DNA of 64,000 nucleotides, from assembly GCA_037039685.1 (NCBI GenBank), contig JAWNGF010000010.1:806001-870000 (forward strand), written 5' to 3'. A model generated the notes under the pieces. The model was not told where the DNA came from. It did not search any database and saw only the letters and a list, made by a program, of their open reading frames with translations. Made by a program: the position numbers and the translations under genes. The first letter of the stretch is position 1; every line of letters starts with the position of its first letter. Below are positions 29,691 through 40,830 of the stretch, piece after piece. The DNA is from Ceratobasidium sp. AG-K (taxonomy: Eukaryota > Basidiomycota > Agaricomycetes > Cantharellales > Ceratobasidiaceae).

Positions 29691-30632
29691 GCTGATTGTC
29701 GCTGCTAAGCGATTCTGCGTATTTCTGGGAGCTACGATTGTATTTTTGGTAGCAGAGGCCGTAACCGGGATATTCTTACCTTTGTTACGGTACTCTATTC
29801 GATTATGAATGTATGCGCATGTATTTAACATGGGCCGGATCTCGTGTCACGCAATCAAACTAAATTCATACTTGATCCCGACCAAAGTTCCAACTGTAGT
29901 CCCTCGTGCTCGCTGGATTGGCACGCTTTCACCTTTTCGTCTCCAAGAGCGCCAAGGTACTGTCCGCCAGGCTGAGGCCTATCGGCCTAGCCTAGTTTGT
30001 CGGATTGACGGGTCATGCCTTTGATGTGAAGCCTGGACTCTTTCGTTGCACAGGTGGTTGGTACGAGCCGACTTTCGGGGCTGGAAATTAGCACCACTGA
30101 GATCAAGCCGCGATTCAGATACCACGAGCGATGGCGACTTTTGGCAGATGAGATAGTACACCCGAATACCTGAAAGATGTATTCGAACACCCAAGCCCAT
30201 GGACCTAAGAGTAGTGGCACCGTGTTTACCTATCTGGTTACTATACTTACGCCTGTCTTAGTCGACGAGCGCCAAGGCAATGTGCGATCCGTCAATGTCT
30301 TAACAATTCAATCGGATCTACTTATCAGGTGCTCTACTGCGGATCCCCGTTGCGTCCACGAGGGGCGTGAACACGTCGTCGAAGCTAAAAATAAACGCTA
30401 CTAGATTGCTGGGCTCTATTGTTCAGATTGAATGAGGAGCAGTGGCTTCGGCTGAGGAATCACAGTAATGAGGGCTCAAGCCTGTACCCCATTATTCAAA
30501 CCCACATAAGATCTGGGCCTCTACCTTCTTGGGCCGCACCAAAGTGATTATTCTTGCCCCCCAATACTCCAGGTTGCATTTAACTCACTATTTCGAGTGA
30601 CTGCATTGTCTTACTGACTTTATCTAGTTACA
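29691..30632. other. Intergenic; upstream half of a duplicated segment
   Basis: No gene recognised. Short blocks recur upstream of the second glycine-rich gene: TGTCACGCAATCA (about 29846 and 34868), GCGCCAAGGCA/T (29949, 30269, 35549) and TAACTCACTAT directly before both glycine-rich ORFs (30583 and 35868). This indicates an old segmental duplication on either side of the carboxypeptidase. Confidence 0.45.
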
Positions 30633-30761
30633 ATGTCCGATGAGGAGATGCGCCGTGCTAATGGAGCCCTGACTTCTGGTGGTCTTTATGAAAGCACTGG
30701 TGGATGGGAGTCAAGCGGTGGGGACGGTGGCTGTGGCGGCGGTGATGGTGGAGGGAATTGA
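30633..30761 (+). CDS. Glycine-rich micro-protein, MSDEE type
   Basis: 42-aa ORF: MSDEEMRRANGALTSGG, then a Gly/Asp/Cys tail ending GCGGGDGGGN. Not a known family. It is supported by a diverged paralogue at 35916-36053 with the same start (M-S/T-DEE-RRA), similar upstream sequence and similar tail. The last residues GDGGGN are the same as those of the MGC protein at 39712-40131, so the two subfamilies may share ancestry. No signal peptide or acylation motif. Function unknown; a gene this short needs transcript evidence. Confidence 0.5.
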   Translation: MSDEEMRRANGALTSGGLYESTGGWESSGGDGGCGGGDGGGN

Positions 30762-31747
30762 GGTATCCAAATATGTCAGTAATCTTCATTAATTGTGATA
30801 TGCACTTGGCTGACTATATTCATATCAAAGTGCATTCTCCTCCAGTCGCGCATCTATATCGTGGCTACAGTTTCTGGTGTCTTAAAGAACGAAGTGTTTA
30901 TGTGCACTGTATCTACAATACCGTCGCTCCCAAATGAATGATATCTAGACTAGTACACTGTGCACCTATATGTGGCGACGCACATAGACCACTAGATACA
31001 GATTGAGACCGCTTCACCTGTAACTCCAATCTAGGTTAATCCGCTTGTATTGACGGCTGAGCTACGTTTTCCTTAAGCAAGTACGTCAGCAAAGTCCGGG
31101 TTAGCTCCGGGGATCTCCGGAGCCTAGGACTTAGGGGAGCAGGACTCCCCTTTCAGGAGCGCTCCGGAGTCGTAAGGAGTGGATGCGGATCACTGCTGAT
31201 CACACCCACTGGGCGCCACATCTCCTGTAGTTTCAGGAGCCCTCCTGAGGCTCCTTGTCTGGAGGATTTTGCTAACGTATATCTAGAGTTAGGTTGTCTA
31301 CGATTAAATGTTTACTTATTGAATGTATTACCACACTACGAGAATTTTTGAAATTTCTCGCGGTTGACCTTGAGTTGCTGGGGCGTGCCTATCCATGCGG
31401 CAACAGGTGTGTGGTGTCATTTGCATTTGAGTGTGATTTATAGTCAAATAAACGTAGATAATCATCATTCCATGACCCCATCTTTTCTTTCTCACTGTTC
31501 AGAAGTCAAGAAGTTCATTTACCGAGGCTTACCTACTGTTTTTTCTGAACGGGTGACCGTACACAAGTTTCGGCGCTAAAACTGCCACCCGGCAAATACT
31601 TTTGCAAACCGCAATAATAATAATAACGTGTCTCTTCTCTGTGGTAAGTGCACTTAAGTACTTGATCGGGCACCCCAGCGTCCCGACAGGGAAGATGAGA
31701 GATAACTCGGACTCTCTTTTTCATTGTAATTCTGTATACCTAAAGAT
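30762..31747. other. Intergenic with cluster of short palindromes
   Basis: No gene recognised. At about 31100-31265 many short perfect inverted repeats crowd together: AGGGGAG...CTCCCCT, GGAGCGCTCC, TCAGGAG-CC-CTCCTGA and TCTCCGGAG(C). This could be a decayed hairpin element or structured transcript end. Confidence 0.4.
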
Positions 31748-33357
31748 TTACACCATGTTCGCTAACAAGTACTTGATACCTTCATAAACCTCGATCCCAG
31801 ACGGCCGAATCTCCTCAGGGGGTAGGACAAATCCACTCTCTGACAACCCTCCACGCAACTCGGACGCAAATGAGTACTTGATTCCAGACTGGCTGTACGC
31901 ATAGTCGACGCTAGTTCCGGACGCGAGATAGATGGTCGTGCAGATTGGGCCTGTCGCTAGGGTTTTGCCATATGACGCTTCGAAGGCTGCGGCAAATCCT
32001 TGTTCAACCCTGGTATGCTCGGTCTTGTCGACCGCTTCCACAGTGCAGGAGTAGCTATATGCTATAGTATACGTATTAGATGGGTGGGACCATGAGAAGA
32101 AGAGGCACTTACGACCCATGAAGGAGAGACTGTACGCATGGAAGTCTATATAGAGTTTAGCGCCCGCTGCAGAGCTTGCTCGTGCATTGAGAAAGGCGGA
32201 GAGACCGTTGAACTCGGGACTATCACCGGCAGCGACACCTATTATAACTGAGTATTGGCGCATTGTACTGTGAATAAGTAGTACCCACCTCGGTACTCCT
32301 CGGAGCAGGGGTCCGTTGATGAACCACCGGCGGCATCCCATTGGAATGCCCAGTTCCTACGGAGATGCACATGTGCCTAGGAAAGAGCAACTAGAAGTGA
32401 ACGAACCTGTTAATGTCACGGCCATAGCACGAGCCAGATGGGGGAGGCTGGCGGTTCTTACGCCAGAGACGGTCGGTCGATTGGGTGTAAACAAACCCTG
32501 GAACTGGCGTTAGAGTGCCTATAATTAGAATGAGCGAAGCTTACCATCGGGGTTGACAGCCGGGAATATGTAAAAATCGTACTTGTCGACATAGTCCTTG
32601 ATGGTGGTCGAGGTGGTATAATTGGAGAGCAAATTGTACGCGATTTGTTCCGTAACCTGAAAGGTATCAGTATGCTTGGTAGGCGCAATCGTGAGTAGTC
32701 GCACCATAGTGCTAATCCATTCACGAGCGTGAACGGTGCCATGCAAGATAATTGCTGGTTTGGTTCCCGAACCAGAGCTTCCAAAGATGTTTATACCAGT
32801 GATGGTACGTCCTTCGTACGAGGTACCGCTAGTTACAACCTTGGCATTGTTTGGGAAGGACGAAGCGAGGTCCTGCAAGAAGGTAAGATGATCGGCATAG
32901 GTGTGATAACTGTCGAACCAAGCATCGTTGGCCAAGCCCGCTGCGTGTCGTTAGTAACGTCGCAGGCGCTTGTCAGGTGAGATAACTAACCAAATGCCTC
33001 CCTGTACGGACTAATCATACCCTCGGATTCCTTGGCGATACTGAGACCGAGGTCATCGTGCATCGTAATCAGCTGCGAGTCTAGATTGGGACTAATCTTC
33101 TTTAGCGCTTGATGAAAGCTGTCGACGCCGTCCTTGGGGACTTGGACATCGACATGGGAAAAGGGGACGTGAACAGATGTCCAGGTAGAAATATTGAGCT
33201 CCTTGATCATGCTCGATATTTTCTCGAGCTGGCCTTGATTTCCCGTAGGGACACGGAACACCTTGGTTCCATCGTATCGCCCACGCCGAGCAGGAGCAGC
33301 AACTGCAGATGAGGTTAAGGCCGCAACGACGCAAACGGCAGCCTGTGAGAATAACAT
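31748..33357 (-). CDS. Secreted M14A metallocarboxypeptidase (carboxypeptidase A-like)
   Basis: Zinc exopeptidase that removes C-terminal residues from extracellular proteins. Six exons: 33357-32991, 32940-32545, 32503-32407, 32356-32289, 32238-32113 and 32061-31748, all with GT/AG introns of 42-51 bp. Signal peptide [20 protein letters not shown], then an activation propeptide ([15 protein letters not shown]). Catalytic domain: HAREW (zinc His and Glu), [24 protein letters not shown] (substrate-binding Arg/Asn), Cys of DPCSEEYRG, the third zinc His in YIDFHAYS, then [20 protein letters not shown] with the specificity-loop Tyr and catalytic Glu. Length of about 450 aa is normal. Exon 5/6 joining gives FMGPYSYS as in the family. 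Appears intact. It lies isolated between the two copies of a duplicated glycine-rich locus. Confidence 0.94.
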
Positions 33358-35915
33358 GGCGACGCAAGCGGGAAATGGTCCTTGGGAAGGGTGGATTCAC
33401 TTTGTGCGCAACGCTTTCTATAAAGCTACCCCTTGGAGAGCCATGAGGAAAGTCATATAGCAACCTTGGCAACTCCACATTGACGCTGGGCGTGCCAGCA
33501 GTTGAATGGATAACAAATCTGTCAACAAAGCGTCGAAAGCTGCAGCAAGGTTATTACTGAAAAGGAATGACGGTCGTTCTCGATTCAAATAACGTTGAAT
33601 TTCGTATGGAGATTAAGTCAGAGCATACGGACTAGCCTCAAGAAGATGCGTAGCAGCCACCAAGCGTCGGATTTAATAGCCAAGGCTATACGATCCTGTA
33701 AATAGCAGTCCAAAGTGATCTCAAGAACAAGGTGACCACGAACTACATGTGCATTATCGTAAATTCCTCTACTTCACGGACATCTGGTTTGATGGTTTGG
33801 TTCGACGGCTCGGCCATGGGAAGCGATCACGCATATAGGCTCAGTAGAACGCAAAATATCTCTCCATTTTGACTACCAGTTGTCCAGGCAGCGTCCTTAC
33901 GCATATGGAAGGGTTTAGATAGCCCAGAAAGCGAAATATCACTTATCTGGAAATTGGGCATGTACCGGCAACCAACAATCGCTGTGATTGCTATGCATGC
34001 TACTTAGTTCAGTACCAATTATAGGACGACGTTTCTACCTGTGGCATACGGGGAATTGACAGGAGGGAGAGTGTGAGAAAGGAAAGCACGGAAAGCACGG
34101 AGGGGTGAAGCCACATAACCAGTCAAGGGTGTGGCGTTTGTTCTGTCTATCTTCCAAAAGCCCGGCTTTGCGCTCGAGTGGTGGAATAGTGCGGCGCCTA
34201 GCAAGATCAAGTTTTCAAAAGCAAATATCCCTTCCGAACCCATTCGCATGAGCATTTCTTGGGTCACTGGGCGATTGACAACACAGAACTTACACATCCC
34301 ATAGATCTAGCTGCCATCTACGCGCAAGCACATTTCTATTGTCTGGCAACTCGTGTACCTTGTATACTCTTTGTATGGCGACTTCTGGGTGTATGACGAC
34401 TCCCCGGTATGTTACGGTATATCAATTTTTCATGAACTCAGTGGCCACCGGTTCAATTATAGCGTTCTGGACATTCCCTCCTCGGGGTCGGTCTAATCTA
34501 ACATGCCCAGCCCCATCACGAATTCGCTCGTGATTCGAGCGGGGGGAATCTCCTCTAATACGTCAACCGCTGCATCAATTATTTCCTTACTTTATTGACG
34601 GATTTCGAGCTGTCTTCGTAGGGGCTGTTGCTTATATTAAACGACGGTTTGGTGACCCGGTGTGGTCTAGGATTAATCGCAGTAAATCGAAGACTGTAGG
34701 CGACTCTGGCAAGCGTGATCTGACGTGTTGGATTACGCAGCATTTTTGACAACTGCCACCTTCGAATCCGGCAATGAGGCTTTTGGTCGGATCAGTGATT
34801 GGCTTCAACGTACGTCCTTTGCTGTACGATTTGCGGATGCGATATGCTATATCCTGGCAGGACCCCATGTCACGCAATCAGGTCAAAATCAGGCTTGATC
34901 TTAACCTGAGTTCAAGGAGTCCTTTGTGAGTTGCCGTGCCTGTATTATTCCATCCGAGGGACGCCAAGTTACCAGCTTCCCCACTACTTCCTAGCCTTGT
35001 TTGTTGGGTTTAGTGTCACGCACTTGATGCATCCTTGGAGTCTGCTGTTCAAGGATGAACGCCACTAAACAAGGTGCTGAGGTTATAAATGAAAGCCAAT
35101 GAAATTGAGGGATTTTTCAGACGCATAGGAGGCGGTTAATCTCGGCCGATAAGATAGAGTCGATAGCTGAACCCTTTCTGCTTAGTGGATAAGCCTCCAA
35201 TCTTGCTGCAAAGTTGCAAGCGCTCGCTGACGTCCTATAGGACCAACGGAATTGTTTGCGATGGACAACCTAGCACTGGAAGGACATAAAGATTTAACCT
35301 CGAGGAGTTCCATATTATGGCTGAACTAGCGAAAGAGATTATGCCTCACCCCCCTCCGAGGGGGATGGTATCGCGTTTGCCCATGAATATAACTCAGGCA
35401 TTGGTGTACTCATAGGTCCTGCACGCCGGATTAGCCAAAGCTCATCATGCAATGAAGGCGATTTACTGTGCACTATCGACCCTAAACCGAAGTGTCGCTC
35501 TCTGCGAATGTCTGGTTCCTTGATCTGTGCTTGTTTTACTCAGCGAGCGCCAAGGCACTGTATGGTCTGTTAAAATCTTGGTAATATTGTAGGATCTACG
35601 CACCATGTGCTTGATATCTCTATTGTGATTGAGTATTGCATCAACGAGCAGTCCCAATACGTTTTTACACGTAAAAATTAGCATTGCCAGAGATAACGAA
35701 CGATTTTTCAGATACCGCATTAGCAACGACGTCCGGCCGACGGGATAGCGTTCATGAGCGCCCAGAGGCAAGGATCCGACACTTAAATTGGTATGTAATC
35801 CCAGCCCATCACTCGCGCACCTTATCCAGCAGATTTCCCCAGTCCTACAGTAGCCCAGGTTCCTTCTAACTCACTATCACAACCCTATTATCTTGACTTG
35901 CGCTCTCTGCTTACT
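33358..35915. other. Long intergenic stretch
   Basis: About 2.5 kb with no recognised gene except the weak ORF listed separately at 34019-34297. The right half (from about 34855) shares short blocks with 29830-30632. Short overlapping ORFs here have no domains or consistent introns. Confidence 0.4.
34019..34297 (-). CDS. Unrecognised 92-aa ORF
   Basis: Reads MCKFCVVNRPVTQEML, then GSEGIFAFENLILLGAALFH and a basic C-terminus. Composition is protein-like (hydrophobic stretch, few stops avoided by chance), but there is no domain, no homologue in the window and no clear promoter. It could equally be a remnant of a larger gene or chance. Confidence 0.2.
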   Translation of the reverse strand: MCKFCVVNRPVTQEMLMRMGSEGIFAFENLILLGAALFHHSSAKPGFWKIDRTNATPLTGYVASPLRAFRAFLSHTLPPVNSPYATGRNVVL

Positions 35916-36053
35916 ATGACTGACGAGGAGCGGCGTCGCGCACTGGGCCAGACTGGCAGCGGCTCGGGTGGAGGAGGAGGTTCTGGTTGTGCCGGGGACG
36001 GTGGAGGTGGCGGGGGTGGCGATGGTGGAGGCGGAGGTGGAGGATGCGGCTGA
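35916..36053 (+). CDS. Glycine-rich micro-protein, MTDEE type
   Basis: 45-aa ORF: MTDEERRRALGQTGSGSGG, followed by a nearly pure Gly/Asp tail ending GGGCG. Paralogue of 30633-30761: both begin M-(S/T)-DEE with an Arg pair, follow TAACTCACTAT by 40-50 bp and end in a glycine tail with one or two Cys. The minus-strand ORFs over it (35877-36088) are Pro/Ala shadows of the glycine repeat. Function unknown. Confidence 0.5.
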   Translation: MTDEERRRALGQTGSGSGGGGGSGCAGDGGGGGGGDGGGGGGGCG

Positions 36054-38092
36054 CATGCCCAAGTATGTTGGCAATATCCCTTGCTCACGGTGGTCGACTA
36101 ACCATAAAAAAGCACATACTCCTGCAGTAGCATGCTCCTTGCGTGTCTAAATCATTAAGCTTCCCGAAATAACCTAGTGACATGTGTTGTGTTTCTTCTC
36201 ATAACCAAATTTGCCCATGAATGAATGAATTTATCCCGTTTGAGTATCTCGTATATGCCCACGATCCCACGCAACGACATCCACATGGCGTTTGCGTGAT
36301 CGAGGTACTATATATCTATTGTGTTGAGCGGGTGAAAACTCAACTGACCTCGTCAGTACCTTGCATACCCATGTGATGGCTTGTTACTTGAAACTTGAGG
36401 AAGCAAACAGCATTTCCGAGAATATGAGGGGAAAGTCGTCTACGGAAAGTCGTTACTGGTAGCCGGTAAAATGAAGGCATTTACATCGGACGGGACGGCG
36501 ATCGTCTCCTCGCTCACCGAGGATCTATTATCTCGACGCGAGTGTATGCGTTCTCGGCCACCTCCGATTGGCCCGATCCTGGCATCGCAAGAATTACTTG
36601 ATCGCACCGCGCTCATCAGTAGCAACTGTGCGTATAGCTTACTTAGGCTCTAGTGTCTTCGTCGCAATACAAACGGAGCTAGGTGTATATATAGATATCA
36701 ATATGTATGAGCTACGCGCAGTCGTCAGGCACCAGAGGGCTTGGGGGATCTCGTACGTAGCACGTAGATGGGGGACTGGGGAGCCGAGACACAATTGGAA
36801 CTCGCGGGTCGGGTGGCCAGAGCTGAGGACTTTCATGTAGGGTGGAGGGGGCAGGTGTGACGAAAGGACTGCCACTGATACGAAAGAGAAACTAACAATG
36901 TGACGAAAGATGGGCAAAAGATTCGGACAATAGGGAAGGTGGGCGGGACACAATAAACTAAAGAAGCAACGCTGGGGCGGACGCGTAGACTAATGCGGTC
37001 GATTGCGGAGCAATCAGAACACATGAGGGCCTTTCAGTCCAGCATGCGCGCATCCTTTTCAAAATGTGTGTCCTCCCTATTCTGACCTATGGATCCCCAT
37101 TTTGTATCGAGACAAGAGGTGCAAACCTTGTTTATTCTTAGGTTTTAATCTTCTCTTGGTTTGGTATGCTCTTTTGTTTAACTTCCCGTCGCCCTTCGGG
37201 GACTTTCTCGGTTAACCGTGCTTGCCTTATCTCCGTGTGGACACTTTGTTTCTTACCGTTTGCTTCCGAACTCTGTGTCCTTATCGGCGCCGAGCGGTTT
37301 GAACTCGCGTTCATGTAGCTCGTTAAAGATCTATTCAAAAAAAAAAAAAAAATCGGACCACGTAATCAGTAAATATAAGGCTCCTGCGCGTGACCTGGCG
37401 CCTAAGTCCCAGGGAGTAACACGGACGAGTCACTGCCATTTTTTCTCAACTATCTGCTAGTAAAAGTAAGCTCAAAGGTTGCAGGGGTATACAGCGCATA
37501 CGGCTGATCTCATAATTAACTCAATATGCGTTAGCTCGTTTATTTTCGGGAGATATAGGTTGGGCAACCCCGGCGCTAGCTATCCGTGTTAGTCCCTGCT
37601 AAGTCCCGGCTGTACGACTCCGCAAGCACCGGTATACAGCCGCACAGTTATGTGAAGCAGATCACATACGTACTCCGCTGTGGATTGCGCTGTAAGCCGA
37701 CACGCGATCAGGCGCGTCGTATCTCTGCGCACACCAAATTCGTGAGGCTTCTGCGAAGGCGGTGAGCATCTCCTCATAGCCTCGAGGGCCCTGAGAGTAT
37801 TGCTTCGCACGATGGGATGCTCGGCCAGGGAAGCTGATGCATCGGCAAGTACTGCGTATGCGCTGTTGGAGCTCGAAGCAAGTCGGCGCCAAGCCACGGC
37901 AAATAAGCGCTGGCGGATCAGTCGATTCCATAATCCAATCAGTGGGTTGTTCGGACAATGACGTCGCCTGGGCGCCTTTGTAAACTAAATCTATATAAAG
38001 TGCGCGCCTTCGGCCGCCAGATATCACTCAATACATACCCTTCTCTTACACACTCGGCTCTTCTATCAATCATCCAAATTTCTCTAATCACC
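36054..38092. other. Intergenic, no gene seen
   Basis: Contains a 15-base A run (about 37337-37351) and several domain-free ORFs on both strands (for example 36639-36953 and 37662-38027, minus). A CTATATAAAG box at about 37990-38000 precedes the first MGC gene by roughly 95 bp. Confidence 0.4.
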
Positions 38093-38287
38093 ATGGGTTG
38101 TACTTCGAGCAAAGCCTACGACGAGAAGCACCGCTACAAGCACTCAGGGGCAAGGACACATGCATACTACTATGATGGGGGCGGAGGCTGGGGATTCTCC
38201 GGTGGAGGAAATGATGGAGGTGGAGGGTGTAGCAGCGGCGGTGGTGGTGGCGGAGACGGTGGTGGCGGGGGCGGAGGGAGCTGCTAG
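38093..38287 (+). CDS. MGC family 1: putative acylated glycine-rich protein
   Basis: 64 aa, single exon. The N-terminus MGCTSSKAYDEK fits the N-myristoyltransferase consensus (Gly2, Ser6, Lys7), with Cys3 available for palmitoylation, so membrane anchoring is likely. A His/Tyr-rich middle (HAYYYDGG) leads to a Gly/Asp/Cys tail ending GGGGSC. A TATA box (CTATATAAAG) and CACC before the ATG suit a real start. This is the shortest member and lacks the middle KRPEE block of the others. It does not share their full promoter module. No known domain; role unknown. Confidence 0.65.
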   Translation: MGCTSSKAYDEKHRYKHSGARTHAYYYDGGGGWGFSGGGNDGGGGCSSGGGGGGDGGGGGGGSC

Positions 38288-39540
38288 GAGAAAAATGTGT
38301 AAGCGAATCTTGTTACTCTGGGAGCAAGGCTAACCCAATTGACATATTCAGAAGCATTATCATAATGCATCCACTGTGTAGCACTTGCCCTTATTTATAA
38401 CGGACCACAACAGATTGCCATCATATCATGTTTGGGATAATTCATAAACTTGTCTGCTTGACTTAAAGAATATTTCTTGCCAAGAAAAGAGTAGAAATGC
38501 ATGTGGAACATCAAGTACGTCCTTATGCGAGCCCTCCGAGCAATCGGCTGTTGGATTGAGACACGAGGCACATATATGCGTGACTACAATCACCTTAGAG
38601 AACATGCGCCTGGATACTATGATCAACCTCGGAATTATATGCACATTTATTCTACAGTGTAAACAACGCCTACCTCATTTACACCCACCTCATGCTCCTG
38701 GGCAAGTTAAAACTTCCTTGGAGAATAGGCAGCCGGTGCGCTCTTTGATGGAAGTATTGTTTTCCCGAGTAGCGGTGCTTTCTTCGCATGAACAAGTTCA
38801 AACTTAGCAGTGGTTGGTAGACTTTACTGGTACAATATGTTGTCGAATAATTCCTATTTGAGTGGAACAACACAAACTACAACCGCTCTGTAAGATAGGT
38901 GCCAAACGAGTCATTGGAATCTGCCCCAGGTCTTGACGTGGGTTGACAATATCCCATACCCACAGTAATTGACTGACCAGAAGTATATACATCCCGAATC
39001 CCTCCAGAGAGGTCTGATCCTGGCATTGCAAGGATCACATGGCCGTACTGCACCATCAGTTGAATCTGTACATATACATTGGCTATGCGAAACGAACTGC
39101 GTATGCACTGCGATATGAAGCACACTATAAGACGGCATGTGATAGGGCAAATCATGTCTATATGCAGACCAAACCTGTGTTGCTGTAGAGTTGGTGTGAA
39201 TGTTCCGCCATAGGGTCGAAGGCGGCTCGCGTGCTCTCAGCACGAGTTAATGTTACCCTGTAAGGCAAGTGTAGCAATGGCCCTTATTCCTCCTCGCTAA
39301 AGCAGTGCGTCCCCGTGCCAAGAAGCTTGTCCCAGAATAGCCAATTCAAAGCTGGTAGTGTACGAGCGAACTGATCTCCAGCACCGTAAGTTTCAGGTTG
39401 CCGCTACAACGTCCCGGCGGGTGCCTCTGCGATGCGGACTTGAATTCCAATGCCACCACATGGCGAGACTGGGGTGTCTCCGCGATATGGCGGGCCCCAG
39501 TGATCAATGATTAAGATGGCAATATAAGGAATGCTAGGAG
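38288..39540. other. Intergenic, no gene seen
   Basis: Spacer between MGC 1 and the promoter module of MGC 2. ORFs at 38556-38807 (plus) and 38877-39243 (minus) have no domain and no paralogue in the window. Confidence 0.4.
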
Positions 39541-39660
39541 CCAATGCTGACAAGTCAAGCCGGCCGGCACTCGGGCAGCTAATTGATCCATATCGCACAG
39601 CATGAAATGTATGCGCCGCGCACTGGTTTATACTTTCGAATTTCGGCATATAAATAATGA
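39541..39660 (+). promoter_or_regulatory. Shared promoter module of MGC 2
   Basis: Contains in order CCGGCCGGC, CTCGGG, AATTGATCC, GCACAGCATG, ATGTATGCGC and GGCATATAAATAATG. The same words in the same order precede MGC 3, 4 and 5. The CATATAA box lies about 60 bp before the ATG. Confidence 0.7.
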
Positions 39661-39711
39661 GTTCTCGTCGAGAAAGTCCTCATTGGTCTAGCCACATTGT
39701 ACATTGATGCT

Positions 39712-40131
39712 ATGGGTTGCAACTTGAGCAAAGCGTTCGGGGACAAGTCCTCAACTTCTACTAAGCCCCATCCTCCTCAATCTGTGACTAGTACCCAAAA
39801 GGGGGCCAATTCAGACAGGGAACCCTTGCAGGCAGTGCCGATGCCAGCAGCGCCACTTCCCGCACGAGCAGCTGTGTCAGTTTCAGCTTCTCCAGTCAAG
39901 CGTCCTCAGGAGAGGAAGCCTATTACCCTGGTGGTCAACTCCACTACCCTGGGAGGCACAGGCACCACTAACACCACCACCAATCCACACCTCATGCCCG
40001 TATATGTGACGCATTCCGGAGGTGGAAATGGTGGTGGGTATGGCTCTAGTGGGCAGCGTGATGGAGGGAATGGTGGGTGCGGGGGCTCAGGAGATGGTGG
40101 TGGTGGCGGGGGAGACGGAGGTGGAAATTAA
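39712..40131 (+). CDS. MGC family 2: putative acylated glycine-rich protein
   Basis: 139 aa, single exon. MGCNLSKAFGDKSS: Gly2/Cys3 with Ser6-Lys7, a dual acylation signal. Then a Ser/Thr/Pro-rich low-complexity middle with VTSTQKG, a conserved basic block PVKRPQERKP and an Asn/Thr-rich stretch, then a Gly/Asp tail (GGSGDGGGGGGDGGGN). The middle block recurs in MGC 3-5, and the last six residues match those of the micro-protein at 30633. The frame opens upstream to 39697, but the MGC ATG is conserved across the family and correctly spaced from the TATA box. Disordered, membrane-anchored protein is the most that can be said. Confidence 0.7.
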   Translation: MGCNLSKAFGDKSSTSTKPHPPQSVTSTQKGANSDREPLQAVPMPAAPLPARAAVSVSASPVKRPQERKPITLVVNSTTLGGTGTTNTTTNPHLMPVYVTHSGGGNGGGYGSSGQRDGGNGGCGGSGDGGGGGGDGGGN

Positions 40132-40664
40132 GAGCATAACGGTAACCCTTATCCCTTTATGCGTTAGCCAGGACTGATGCGGGTCAAAATCATTTACTCG
40201 GAATGAATCCTGAAGACCCGAGTCATGTCACTAGTAACAGTCTGAACCACTTGTCGTAGCAATGATTTCAAGTCTTGGAGCCAGTGTATTTGCTGGAAGT
40301 CTGAAATGGCTCGCCGTAATTGATGAATTGTATGTACTTATTTGACTCCGGAATATGACTAGTTGGGCCGTACAAAAACGTACATGCAATACACCACTTG
40401 TCCAATATAGTTGTTTCAGTGAGATTACCGTAATATCGTTCTCGTTCTGGACCTCTCTCAAACAAAACACACGGAATGATTCGCTTTTGATATCGGGATA
40501 AAACTTTTGGAAACCCATGTGTGGCAGTTAGGAAATCACCAAATGCGCTAATTACACCTAAATATTTACATTCTCACAAGTTCGCCCCGATCTTCCGGCG
40601 ATTGACGTTACATGGAGTTTCCAATACGATAATCATAAAGCCAAGAACGTGTCGCCAGGAGCCA

Positions 40665-40785
40665 ATGACGATCGAGCTCGACCGGTTGGCTCCCGGGTAG
40701 ACGATTGATCCCAAGCACAGCATGCAATATACGCAACGCGTTCTATCTATATTTGGGGATTCCGAGCATATAAGTAACGAGCCCG
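40665..40785 (+). promoter_or_regulatory. Shared promoter module of MGC 3
   Basis: CCAATGACGATCG, ACCGGTTGGCTC, CCCGGG, CGATTGATCCC, GCACAGCATGCAATATACGC and GAGCATATAAGTAACGAG. Nearly word-for-word with MGC 4 and 5. The CATATAA box lies about 60 bp before the ATG. Confidence 0.7.
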
Positions 40786-40830
40786 GCCAAGCAGAGACTC
40801 GCCTGCCTCTAGCTTCCTGTATCAAGTATC

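Noticed and set aside
35877..36088. Proline/alanine-rich minus-strand ORFs at the glycine-rich genes
   Set aside because: Antisense of GGN repeats automatically gives CCN/NCC codons; no start context or paralogue support.
37589..38027. Two overlapping minus-strand ORFs of 102 and 121 aa
   Set aside because: Different frames over the same DNA, no domain, no splice pattern, no paralogue.
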